Source: Pseudomonas promysalinigenes
GTDB lineage: Bacteria; Pseudomonadota; Gammaproteobacteria; Pseudomonadales; Pseudomonadaceae
DNA: 64,000 nt
Reading direction: 5' to 3'
NCBI RefSeq assembly: GCF_014269025.2
Contig: NZ_CP077094.1
Span: 1,922,001 to 1,986,000, forward strand
Under the pieces are notes generated by a model. That model saw only the letters and a program-made list of their open reading frames with translations. It was not told the origin of the DNA and searched no databases. The position numbers and the translations under genes are program-made. Every line of letters starts with the position of its first letter. Within the stretch, counting starts at the first letter, position 1. Below, one piece after another: positions 37,040 through 45,113 of the stretch.

Positions 37040-38350
37040 ATGACTGCGCATTCTTCATTGCCCAATCCCCGAACTGCCTGGCTGGTGGCCGCGCTGCTGG
37101 CGCTGCTGATGTTGATCAACTTTCTCGACAAGGTGGTGATCGGCCTGGTGGCGGTGCCGATGAGCCAAGAGCTGGGCCTGACGGCAACCGAGTTCGGCCT
37201 GATTGGTGGCGCCCTGCATTGGTTTTTCGCCCTCTCGGCGGTGATCGGGGGGTTCATGGCCAACCGGCGTCCCACGCGTACCCTGCTGCTGGGTATGGGT
37301 GTGTTCTGGGCGCTGATCCAGCTACCGATGCTGTTCGCCACGTCCCTCTGGGCGATCATCGCCTGCCGCGTGCTGCTGGGTATTGGCGAAGGGCCCGCCT
37401 CGCCGGTCGCCACCCATGCGTTGTACAAGTGGTTCCCCAACGACCGGCGCAATTTGCCGGTAGCGCTGCTGCATGCAGGCAGCGCCATGGGGCTATTGGT
37501 GGCAGGCGCCATGATCCCTTGGGTAAGCCAGCATTATGGCTGGCGCACCAACTTCATCATCCTGGCCGTGATCGGGCTGGTCTGGTGCCTGTTGTGGTGG
37601 CGGCTGGGGCAGGAAGGCACCCTCGAGCGCTTGCGTGCCAGCCAGTTGCAGGCTGACGAGCCGGCCATCGCTTACCGCAAGTTGTTGAGCGACCCCTGCG
37701 TGTTGGGTAACTACCTGTGCCACTTCGCCGCCAACTGGTCATTGGCCCTGACTCTGACCTGGGTGCCCAGCTACCTGCAGGTGGGGCTGGGTATCGACCC
37801 GCTGCAGACCGGGCGGATTTTCGTCATGTTCGTGATCGTGACCACGCCTTTGAGCCTGCTGCTCGCCTGGCTTTCACAGCGCCTGATGCGCCAGGGCCTA
37901 CCGTCGCGGCTGGCCCGTGGGGTGTTCGTTTCGGCCTGTCTGATAGTGGCTGGGCTGCTGTCGGCGTCGTTGGTACTGCCGGGGCTGAGCACCGCTGTGC
38001 GGGTCAGTGCGTTGACCTTCAGTGGTGGGCTGGCGTTGGTCATGTACTCGGTCGGGCCAGCGATGCTTGCCGAATTCACCCCCGCAGGCCAGCGTGGGGG
38101 CATTCTCGCCATGGGCAACGGCATCGCCTCGCTGGCGGGGTTGGCGGCGCCGGTAGTGACCGGTGTGCTGGTGCAAGGCGCGGGTGCCGCACACCCGGCA
38201 GGGTATGCCCAAGGCTTCCTGGTGTGCGGCGTGGTACTGGTGATAGCGGGATTGGCCGGCCTGGTCAGCCTCAACCCGCAGCGCACCTTGCAGCGCTTGC
38301 ACGGGGCGGATGTGCAAGGGCGGCAGGTGCGGGCTCAAACCGCCAGCTGA
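37040..38350 (+). CDS. MFS transporter
   Basis: A 436-residue carrier with 12 hydrophobic helices. The first helix carries INFLDKVVIGLVAVPMSQ, with the Asp typical of the anion:cation symporter branch (aromatic acid, hexuronate and phthalate carriers). The loop 2-3 signature is poorly kept (GFMANRRPTRTLL), while GRIFVMF and GNGIASLAGLAAPVVTG lie in the second half. It most likely imports an organic anion used by the island, perhaps the sulfate ester or its product. It is the last gene of the ligase operon, and its end overlaps the convergent LysR gene by 16 bases. Confidence 0.88.
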   Translation: MTAHSSLPNPRTAWLVAALLALLMLINFLDKVVIGLVAVPMSQELGLTATEFGLIGGALHWFFALSAVIGGFMANRRPTRTLLLGMGVFWALIQLPMLFATSLWAIIACRVLLGIGEGPASPVATHALYKWFPNDRRNLPVALLHAGSAMGLLVAGAMIPWVSQHYGWRTNFIILAVIGLVWCLLWWRLGQEGTLERLRASQLQADEPAIAYRKLLSDPCVLGNYLCHFAANWSLALTLTWVPSYLQVGLGIDPLQTGRIFVMFVIVTTPLSLLLAWLSQRLMRQGLPSRLARGVFVSACLIVAGLLSASLVLPGLSTAVRVSALTFSGGLALVMYSVGPAMLAEFTPAGQRGGILAMGNGIASLAGLAAPVVTGVLVQGAGAAHPAGYAQGFLVCGVVLVIAGLAGLVSLNPQRTLQRLHGADVQGRQVRAQTAS

Positions 38351-39297
38351 ACGCCCAGTACCGACTCCAGCGGCTGGGCTTGCCTGCCGATCAGCTCACC
38401 GCGCCATTGACCACTGTTGACCAGGTCGATCAGCACGCTGCGCACCAGGTCTCGCAGGCAACCGGCCGCGAACGACAGGGGCTTGTGCTGCGAATGCGCC
38501 AGGGCAATGGTGCGGCTGATGCTGGGCTCGACGATACGCCGCGCTGCCGTGGGCTCGAGCAGTTGGCTCAGTGGCGGCCAGTTGCTGATGGTCGCTGCAA
38601 ACCCTGCGCGTACCAGGCTGGCGATGCCGGGCGCCGATTGCTGTTCGTAGGCGGCGTTCAGGGGCACACCTGCCTCCATGGCGGCTTGCTCGATGCGCCG
38701 GCGCAGGTGCAGCCCACGGGGCGGCAGCACCAGGCGGGTGGCAATGGCTTCGGCCAGGGTAATGGTGTCGGGGGTGCCGGGGGTTGAGCTGCCGACCCAG
38801 TACAACGCTTCGGTAAAGATCGGCTCGGCCTCGACATGGTCGAGTTCCTCGGCATTGGGCACCACCCCAAAGTCCACACGGCCCAGTTCGATAGCCTGGC
38901 CGCCTTCGCGGCTCAAACCATCCCACACCGTCAGCGTCACCCCGGGGAAGCGCTGCTCGGCGCGCCTGAGGATTTCTGGCAGCAGCAATTCGGCGGCAGT
39001 TGCCGGAATCGAAATGGCGACATGGCCCTTGGGGTCGCCACGGCTGGACTTGAGCTCGTCTTTCACCGAGTCGAGTTTCTGCACCACCTGGCGGGCAACT
39101 TCGTAAAGCTGGCGCCCGGCATCGGTCAGGGCGATGCCATCGTGCTGGCGGTCGAGCAGCTGCATTTCCAGCTCGCTTTCCAGCAGGCTGATCTGCCGGC
39201 TCAGCGCCGGCTGGGCTATGTAGGCACGACGCGAAGCCGAGGAGAAGCTGCCGGCTTCGACGATGGCGATCAGGTAGCGGAGCTGTTTCAAGGTCAT
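38335..39297 (-). CDS. LysR-family regulator
   Basis: A 320-residue LTTR starting MTLKQLRYLIAIVEAG. The winged helix-turn-helix (GSFSSASRRAYIAQPALSRQ) is followed by the linker and a type 2 periplasmic-binding-like effector domain. It is divergent from the DUF1329 gene, with box B in the 151-base gap, and convergent with the MFS gene. That makes it the best candidate for the activator acting at the three shared boxes. Residues ahead of this ATG (frame to 39642) are antisense to the neighbour and rejected. Confidence 0.9.
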   Translation of the reverse strand: MTLKQLRYLIAIVEAGSFSSASRRAYIAQPALSRQISLLESELEMQLLDRQHDGIALTDAGRQLYEVARQVVQKLDSVKDELKSSRGDPKGHVAISIPATAAELLLPEILRRAEQRFPGVTLTVWDGLSREGGQAIELGRVDFGVVPNAEELDHVEAEPIFTEALYWVGSSTPGTPDTITLAEAIATRLVLPPRGLHLRRRIEQAAMEAGVPLNAAYEQQSAPGIASLVRAGFAATISNWPPLSQLLEPTAARRIVEPSISRTIALAHSQHKPLSFAAGCLRDLVRSVLIDLVNSGQWRGELIGRQAQPLESVLGVQLAV

Positions 39298-39329
39298 TGC
39301 AGCAGATTCCAAAGGTATGCCGAACTGAT

Positions 39330-39382
39330 ATGGCACGTATCCGAACACGTTATTTGTGGGGTTCCAAGCGCGGCTCCTAGTA
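39330..39382 (+). promoter_or_regulatory. Island promoter B with shared box
   Basis: ATGGC-N4-ATC-N-GAA-N5-TATT lies at 39330-39354, overlapped by TTGTGG (39354-39359); CTAGTA follows after 17 bases (39377-39382). The first part also forms a dyad GATA-N7-TATC (39327-39341), a T-N11-A-type LysR site. It lies between the divergent LysR and DUF1329 genes. Confidence 0.6.
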
Positions 39383-39427
39383 TCACCTCGAAAGGGCGGG
39401 CCAAGGCAAGCCCGGCCGGCACAACAC

Positions 39428-39435
39428 AACAACAA
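39428..39435 (+). promoter_or_regulatory. Hfq/Crc-type CA motif before DUF1329 gene
   Basis: AACAACAA runs straight into AGAGG, the ribosome binding site of ATG 39449. Binding of Hfq/Crc here would cover the Shine-Dalgarno sequence. Confidence 0.65.
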
Positions 39436-39448
39436 GAGGCCAACTGCG

Positions 39449-40786
39449 ATGAAACCTGCCGCTTTGCTGCGCTGTATTCTGCTCGTCAATGCCAGCCTGC
39501 TGGCCCTGCACGCCCAAGCCATGCCTACACCCCAGGGCCTGACCCCGGTGGGCGCCGAGCGTGGGCCCAGCTCTGATGGCCGCATTCCGGCCTGGGACGG
39601 TGGGCTGCGCAGCGGGCAGGTGTCGCTGGCTTTCAATGGCACACCGCTGGACCCCTACGCCGACGAGCAGCCGCTTTACATCATCGGTGCCGACAATTAC
39701 CGCCAGTATCGCGATCAGCTCACGGCCGGGCAGGTGGCCTTGATCGAGCGTTACCCCAAATCGTTTCGCCTGCCGGTGTATCCGTCGCACCGCAGTGTTG
39801 CCGTTGCGCCCCAGGTGCAGGCTTGGGCCCAGCACAATGCAGCCAGTGCAAGGCTGGCCAATGACGGCAATGGCCTGACGGGGTTTGCTGGCGTACTGGC
39901 GTTTCCCTACCCAGGCAACGGACTGCAGGTGCTGTGGAACCACCTGACCCGACCACGCAACGCCAGCTACAGCCTGGTTTCGGACAGCATCACCCCACGT
40001 GGCGATGGGCGCTACGCCACCATGAGCTTTCAGCAGACGTTCGCCCGCCCCGATGTGCTGCGCGATGGCGATCCGAGCACTGTGCTGTATTACCTGAGCT
40101 ACCGCATGACCGCTCCGTCGCGGCTGGCGGGTGATGCCGTGGTACTGCACGAAACCCTCGACCAAGTGGCGCAGCCGCGCCTGTCGTGGTTGTACAGCAG
40201 CAGCCAGCGGCGAGTGCGACGTGCCCCTGCCTTGGCGTACGACAGCATTACCCCAGGCACGGCCGGCCTGCGCACTGCCGACAGCCGCGATATGTTCAAC
40301 GGCGCGCCAGACCTTTACCAGTGGACCCTGGTGGGCAAGAAGACACTGCACGTGCCCTACAACAGCTATCGCCTGGCTTCGCCGCTGCTGGGTTACGCTG
40401 CGTTGATCGGGCCGGGCCATGTACGGCCGCAGGCCACCCGTTACGAGCTGCACCGGGTGTGGGAAGTGGTGGGTACGCTCAAACCTGGAGCCAAGCATAT
40501 TTACGCCAGCCGCCGCTATTATCTGGACGAGGACAGTTGGGCCATCGTCGAAGCCGATTTCTTCGACCAGCAGGGCCGGCTGTGGCGCACGGCCCAGGCT
40601 CATAGTTATTACCACGTCACTGGCCAGGCTTTGGTCAATGCCATGGAGGCGATCTACGATCTGCGCACTGGTCGCTATCAACTCTCGGGCCTGACCAATG
40701 AACAGCCCAAGCCGTATACCTTCGACCTCGTCACCAGCGCCTCGCACTTCTCGCCCGGCGCGCTGCGCAGCCAAGGGCTGCGCTGA
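39449..40786 (+). CDS. DUF1329 envelope protein
   Basis: A 445-residue exported protein; the signal peptide ends near LALHAQA. The body has the DUF1329 pattern, including PDDxTP-like GLTPVGAERG at the start and RRYYLDEDSW with WEVVGTLKPGAKHIYASR near the end, which resembles LolA/LolB-type lipid-binding folds. DUF1329 proteins are usually encoded with a DUF1302 outer-membrane protein in clusters for hydrophobic substrates; the partner here is at 48764. A role in moving a lipophilic compound across the envelope is inferred. It is divergent from the LysR gene. Confidence 0.88.
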   Translation: MKPAALLRCILLVNASLLALHAQAMPTPQGLTPVGAERGPSSDGRIPAWDGGLRSGQVSLAFNGTPLDPYADEQPLYIIGADNYRQYRDQLTAGQVALIERYPKSFRLPVYPSHRSVAVAPQVQAWAQHNAASARLANDGNGLTGFAGVLAFPYPGNGLQVLWNHLTRPRNASYSLVSDSITPRGDGRYATMSFQQTFARPDVLRDGDPSTVLYYLSYRMTAPSRLAGDAVVLHETLDQVAQPRLSWLYSSSQRRVRRAPALAYDSITPGTAGLRTADSRDMFNGAPDLYQWTLVGKKTLHVPYNSYRLASPLLGYAALIGPGHVRPQATRYELHRVWEVVGTLKPGAKHIYASRRYYLDEDSWAIVEADFFDQQGRLWRTAQAHSYYHVTGQALVNAMEAIYDLRTGRYQLSGLTNEQPKPYTFDLVTSASHFSPGALRSQGLR

Positions 40787-40813
40787 CGCCTCATAGCTGT
40801 GGTCAAGGGGGGG

Positions 40814-42772
40814 TCAGGGGGTGACGATGGCGAACCGGCCATCAGGCTCATCGAGCCCCCCCATGAAGCGTAGGAACTTGGCCCGTTCACCTGCGATGTC
40901 GATGCCCCCCACGGTGGCCTCTTTGAGGAAACCTGTCTGTTTCAGGGCAATCTGGTCGAGGGTGGCCTTGCTCATCGTCACCTCGACATCGGCCCGTGGG
41001 TGGCGGGCCAGGTCGCGATGGGTGAGCACACCATTGCGCAGGGTCAGGGCGTAGTCTTGGTCCAGGTCGCTGAAACGCCAGTTGATGGTCAGATCTTGCG
41101 CGGCGGCCTTGGCCGCATCCACACGTACACCCAGGTAATCGAAGAACAATGCAGGGGTCAGCGCGCGCACCAGGTCCTCGGCACTGCCGCCTTGGCTCGC
41201 GCCTGGCGCGACACCGTTGCGCAGTTCCTGCGCGCCGGTCAGGTAAGCATTGCGCCAGGTGGCATTCTCGCTCTGGTAGCCCAGCTGTTCCAGCGCATCG
41301 GCCTGCAATTGGCGGGCCTGCTGGTTGTCTGGCTGGGCGAACACCAGGTGCCGAGTAAGTTCGGCGACCCAGCGGTAATCGCCACTGGCGTAGGCATCAC
41401 CGGCCAGTGCCAGCACTCGCTCGGCCCCTCCCAGCGCCTTGACGTAATGCGCACCGGCCTGGCTGGGTGGCAGTGGGTCCAGGGTGGCTGGGTTGCCATC
41501 GTAGAAGCCCATGTAGCGCTGGTATACAGCCCGCACGTTGTGGCTGAGCGAGCCGTAGTAATCGCGGCTATACCACTTGCTGGCCAGCCGTGGCGGCAGG
41601 CTGGTCAGCTCGGCGGCAATTTCGGTGGGGCCCAGGCCGCGGTTGATCAGCCGCAGTGTTTGGCTGTCGATGAAGGCGTACATATCCCGCTGATCGGCCA
41701 GGTACTCGCGGATCGCTGCACCGCCCCAAGTGGGCCAGTGGTGCTGGGCGAACACCACCTCGGCCTGCTCGCCGTAGCGCACCAGCGACTGGTCCAGGTA
41801 ATGCGCCCATACCTTGGCATCACGCACCTGGGCCCCGCGCAGGGTCAGCACATTGTGCTGCACATGGGAGGCGTTTTCGGCCATGCACAGGGCCTTGAAC
41901 TGTGGCAACCACAGGTTCATCTCGGCCGGCGCCTCGGTGCCAGGGGTCAGCTGAAACTCGATGTTCACCCCGTCGATCTGCAGGGTTTGCAACGGTTGGT
42001 CGATCAGCCGCGTGGGGGCGATCAGGCTGACCGTGGCGTTGGCCGGCACCCCTTTGCCCAGCCCCGCATCCACCTGGCCGCGAGGCCCGCGTGGCAGGGG
42101 GGCGCCATACATGTACTGGGCACGCCGCTTCATCGCGGGGCCGGCGAGAACGTTCTCGCTGATGGCATGCTCGAAAAACCCCTGAGGGGCGATGACTTGG
42201 ACCTTGCCCGCTTTGACATCGGCCTCGTCGATCACCCCCCGCACGCCACCGAAATGATCGACGTGTGGATGGGTGTAGATCACTGCCACAACTGGCCTTT
42301 GCGGGCGATGGCGTAGGTACATCGCCAAGCCCGCCCTTGCGGTCTCGACCGATAGCAGCGGGTCGACCACGATCAGGCCGTGCTCGCCTTCGATCAGGGT
42401 CATGTTGGCAAGGTCCAGCCCACGGACCTGGTAGATACCGTCGGTGACCTTGAACAGGCCGGCAATGCTATTGAGCTGAGCGATACGCCATAAGCTTGGG
42501 TTGACGGTGGCCGGTGCCTGGCCATTGAGAAAGGCGTAGCGCTGCAGGTCCCACACGGGTTTGCCATCGGCGTTGACCACTGCCTGGTCAACGGCCTCGA
42601 GCAGGCCCCGGCGGGCGTTGTCGAAATCGCTGCGGTCGGCGAACGGCAGGCGCTGCAACCACTGCTGGTTGATCTGGCGAGTCAGCGCGGTGGCCTCTTT
42701 GGCGGGCCCCTCGGCCAGTGCAGTGAAGGGCAATGCCAGGGCCAGGAGGCAGGGCAATGATCGTAGGCGCAT
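40814..42772 (-). CDS. Secreted alkylsulfatase (SdsA/BDS1-type metallo-beta-lactamase fold)
   Basis: A 652-residue enzyme. A signal peptide (LLALALPFTALA) sends it to the periplasm. The di-zinc motif THPHVDHFGG supplies His168, His170, Asp172 and His173; Glu280, Glu299 (MAENASH) and a His in AQHHWPTWG complete the set known in SdsA1. A helical dimer domain and a C-terminal SCP2-like domain (about 530-650) follow. The family cleaves alkyl sulfates to alcohol and sulfate. The chain preference is not visible. The gene is read against its neighbours, after a CA motif and a LysR gene. Confidence 0.9.
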   Translation of the reverse strand: MRLRSLPCLLALALPFTALAEGPAKEATALTRQINQQWLQRLPFADRSDFDNARRGLLEAVDQAVVNADGKPVWDLQRYAFLNGQAPATVNPSLWRIAQLNSIAGLFKVTDGIYQVRGLDLANMTLIEGEHGLIVVDPLLSVETARAGLAMYLRHRPQRPVVAVIYTHPHVDHFGGVRGVIDEADVKAGKVQVIAPQGFFEHAISENVLAGPAMKRRAQYMYGAPLPRGPRGQVDAGLGKGVPANATVSLIAPTRLIDQPLQTLQIDGVNIEFQLTPGTEAPAEMNLWLPQFKALCMAENASHVQHNVLTLRGAQVRDAKVWAHYLDQSLVRYGEQAEVVFAQHHWPTWGGAAIREYLADQRDMYAFIDSQTLRLINRGLGPTEIAAELTSLPPRLASKWYSRDYYGSLSHNVRAVYQRYMGFYDGNPATLDPLPPSQAGAHYVKALGGAERVLALAGDAYASGDYRWVAELTRHLVFAQPDNQQARQLQADALEQLGYQSENATWRNAYLTGAQELRNGVAPGASQGGSAEDLVRALTPALFFDYLGVRVDAAKAAAQDLTINWRFSDLDQDYALTLRNGVLTHRDLARHPRADVEVTMSKATLDQIALKQTGFLKEATVGGIDIAGERAKFLRFMGGLDEPDGRFAIVTP

Positions 42773-42782
42773 CGGGTGGTCC

Positions 42783-42790
42783 TTGTTGTT
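42783..42790 (-). promoter_or_regulatory. Hfq/Crc-type CA motif before alkylsulfatase gene
   Basis: On the minus strand AACAACAA (42790-42783) is followed by AGGA and then ATG 42772, so the motif abuts the ribosome binding site. Upstream (42859-42832, minus) there is a weaker likeness to the island box ending in TATTGG, with CTTAGA 17 bases after TTGGTT. Confidence 0.6.
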
Positions 42791-42875
42791 ATGGGCTGGC
42801 GACCACTCTAAGGACAGAGGTCGCAGGCTAACCAATACCACTCTTGCATGGCGAGTCATGCCTGAATGCGATGGC

Positions 42876-43775
42876 TCAGCCGTGACCTACCTCCATGATC
42901 CTCGCCACCAGCCAGGCCAAGGCCGGATCGTGTTGGCGGTGGGCAAGGTACACCAGCTCCAGCTCGAACGGCTCCAGGGCCAGCGGCAGCTCTAGCACCT
43001 GCAGCGGTAGCAGCTCTGCGAAATGCAGTGCCAGCGCCGTGGGTAACACGACGCACAGGTCCGAGGTGGCCGCCAGGTGCGCAGCCTGCAGGTAGTTGGG
43101 TGTGGTGTAGACGATGCGCCGGGCCAAGCCCTGTTCGGCCAGCCACTGGTCGACCATGCCACGGGTCTGGCCGCCGTGTACCCACAGGTGGCGCAACCCC
43201 AGAAAGGTCTGCAGGTCGAGCGTGCCGTGCACGTCAGGGTGTTCCCTGCGCACTGCAACACGTAGGGTTTCGCGGCGCCACGTTCGTCGTTCATAACGTG
43301 CAGGGACCTCATCGAAGCGCCCCAACACCAGATCGAGTTCGCCACGGTCCAAGGCCTCGGCCGGCAGGTGTGGAGCCAGGTGCTGAACGTCGATGCGCAA
43401 ATGCGGCGCCTGGGTCTGCAAGGTGTGCAATAACTTGGGCATGCACAACTGTTCTGCGAAGTCGGTCAGGGCAATGCGTAGTTGCCGGTGGCTGAGCTGT
43501 GGGTCGAAGGCGTTGCCGGTGCCCAGGGTTTGCTCGATCTGTTGCAGGGCGGCGCGAATCGGCCCTTCCAGGGCCAAGGCGCGCGGAGTGGGGCGCATTC
43601 GCCGGCCCACCCGCACCAACAGCGGGTCGCCCAGCAGGTCGCGCAGGCGCGCCAGGGCGTTGCTCACGGTGGGCTGGGTCAAAGCCAGGCGTTCTGCGGC
43701 TCGCGACACATTCTGCTCGCGCAGCAGCATATCCAGCACACGCAAAAGGTTGAGGTCGAAGTTGGCAATATTCAT
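42876..43775 (-). CDS. LysR-family regulator (SdsB position)
   Basis: A 299-residue LTTR. The start MNIANFDLNLLRVLDMLL and the helix-turn-helix (QNVSRAAERLALTQPTVSNALARL) place it in the NodD/NahR-like branch. It lies directly upstream of the sulfatase on the same strand and divergent from the beta-oxidation operon, as SdsB does beside SdsA. It probably controls the sulfatase, the operon at 43875 or both. ATG 43775 is chosen over 43811 because family similarity begins there. An 11-base palindrome lies in the divergent gap. Confidence 0.9.
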   Translation of the reverse strand: MNIANFDLNLLRVLDMLLREQNVSRAAERLALTQPTVSNALARLRDLLGDPLLVRVGRRMRPTPRALALEGPIRAALQQIEQTLGTGNAFDPQLSHRQLRIALTDFAEQLCMPKLLHTLQTQAPHLRIDVQHLAPHLPAEALDRGELDLVLGRFDEVPARYERRTWRRETLRVAVRREHPDVHGTLDLQTFLGLRHLWVHGGQTRGMVDQWLAEQGLARRIVYTTPNYLQAAHLAATSDLCVVLPTALALHFAELLPLQVLELPLALEPFELELVYLAHRQHDPALAWLVARIMEVGHG

Positions 43776-43799
43776 GTGGTAAATACATGCAATGGAAAA

Positions 43800-43810
43800 T
43801 GAAAATTTCA
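43800..43810. promoter_or_regulatory. Candidate LysR operator
   Basis: TGAAAATTTCA is a perfect five-base inverted repeat around one central base. It lies in the 99-base A+T-rich gap between the divergent LysR gene and the 3-hydroxyacyl-CoA dehydrogenase gene, where an LTTR site is expected. Confidence 0.4.
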
Positions 43811-43874
43811 AAAATAGTAGGGGGCTGACTAGGGTGGTGGCAATGCGCTAACAGAACAATCAGGAGCGTCACCC

Positions 43875-45113
43875 GTGAGTAATACCTACAACATTCGGCA
43901 GGCGGCGGTGATCGGCGCCGGCACCATGGGCCGCGGTATCGTCATCAGCCTGGCCCGCGCAGGGGTCGCGGTGACATGGCTGGACAACGACCCGCAAGCC
44001 ATCACTGCAGGCATCGCGATGCTGGCCCAGACCTGGGCGCAGCAGGTAGCCAAGGGGCGCCTGCAAGCCTGCGAAGCCGACGCCTGCCTTGAGCGGGTAC
44101 GCGCCGCCAGCACCTATGCCGAGCTTGCCGATGCCGACTTGGTGATCGAAGCGGTCTTCGAGAACCTGGCACTCAAGCAAGACATCTTCCGCACCCTGGA
44201 CAGCACCCTCAAGGCCCAGGCCATCCTGGCCAGCAATACTTCGGCGCTGGACATCGATGCCATTGCCGCGGTGACCGGCCGCCCCGAGCAGGTGCTGGGC
44301 CTGCATTTCTTCAGCCCAGCGCATGTGATGAAGCTGCTGGAAGTGGTACGCGGGGCGCGTACCTCACCCGAGGTGCTGGACGCAGCTCACGCCCTTGGCC
44401 TGCGGATGGGCAAGCAAGTGGTGGTGGCCGGCAACTGCCCCGGCTTCATCGGTAACCGCATGCTTGCCACCTATGTGGCCGAAGCGCGCAAGCTGCTGCT
44501 TGAAGGCGCCACGCCAAGGCAGGTGGACGAGGCGCTGCAGGCGTTTGGCATGGCCATGGGCCCGTTTCGCATGTATGACGTGGTCGGTATCGACTTGGAG
44601 TGGCGAGCGCGCCAGCTCGCCGGCAGTGGCATGGATGCACCGCTGGCGCAGGTCGACAACGCACTCTGTGGGCTGGGGCGTTTCGGTCAGAAGACCGGGC
44701 AGGGCTACTACCGGTATGCACCGGGCAGCCGTGAGGCACTGCACGACCCCGAGGTCGATGCCCTGGTGCTAAAAGTCGCCCAGGACTTGGGAGTGCGACG
44801 GCGCGAGATCGACGACGAAGAAATCCGCGAGCGTTGTCTGTTAGCACTGGTCAACGAAGGCGCGAAGATTCTCGAAGAAGCAGTGGCCGGTTGCAGTGCC
44901 GACATCGACCGCGTTTACCTCTACGGCTACGGCTTTGCGCCAGAAGTTGGTGGGCCAATGCGCTGGGCTGACCAGCAAGGGTTGGGGCTGATCTTGGCGC
45001 GGCTGGAGCGCCTGCAAGGCCTGTTCGGTGAGCACTGGCGTCCGGCCTCACTGTTGATGCGCCTGGCAGTGGCGGGCCGACAGTTAGCTGACGTGCGCGA
45101 GGGCCGGGTATGA
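43875..45113 (+). CDS. 3-hydroxyacyl-CoA dehydrogenase
   Basis: A 412-residue enzyme with the FadB-type dehydrogenase fold. NAD is bound by AAVIGAGTMGRGIVISLARAG; the catalytic His lies in GLHFFSPAHVMKLLEVV; VAGNCPGFIGNRML and a second C-terminal domain (DRVYLYGYGFAPEVGGPMRW) complete it. It oxidises 3-hydroxyacyl-CoA to 3-ketoacyl-CoA. There is no enoyl-CoA hydratase domain. The GTG has AGGAG eight bases upstream. Its stop overlaps the next start as ATGA. It opens a four-gene run up to the thioesterase. Confidence 0.92.
   Translation: MSNTYNIRQAAVIGAGTMGRGIVISLARAGVAVTWLDNDPQAITAGIAMLAQTWAQQVAKGRLQACEADACLERVRAASTYAELADADLVIEAVFENLALKQDIFRTLDSTLKAQAILASNTSALDIDAIAAVTGRPEQVLGLHFFSPAHVMKLLEVVRGARTSPEVLDAAHALGLRMGKQVVVAGNCPGFIGNRMLATYVAEARKLLLEGATPRQVDEALQAFGMAMGPFRMYDVVGIDLEWRARQLAGSGMDAPLAQVDNALCGLGRFGQKTGQGYYRYAPGSREALHDPEVDALVLKVAQDLGVRRREIDDEEIRERCLLALVNEGAKILEEAVAGCSADIDRVYLYGYGFAPEVGGPMRWADQQGLGLILARLERLQGLFGEHWRPASLLMRLAVAGRQLADVREGRV

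Noticed and set aside
34739..37051. Minus-strand 770-codon frame
   Set aside because: It lies wholly antisense to the acyl-CoA ligase and dehydrogenase genes, is rich in His, Arg and Gln and shows no family motif; it is a G+C-driven shadow frame.
39331..39347. Sigma-54 promoter at TGGCACG
   Set aside because: The -24-like TGGCACG is present only at site B, the -12 TTGC element is missing at the right distance, and the two sister sites lack the motif while sharing the rest of the box.
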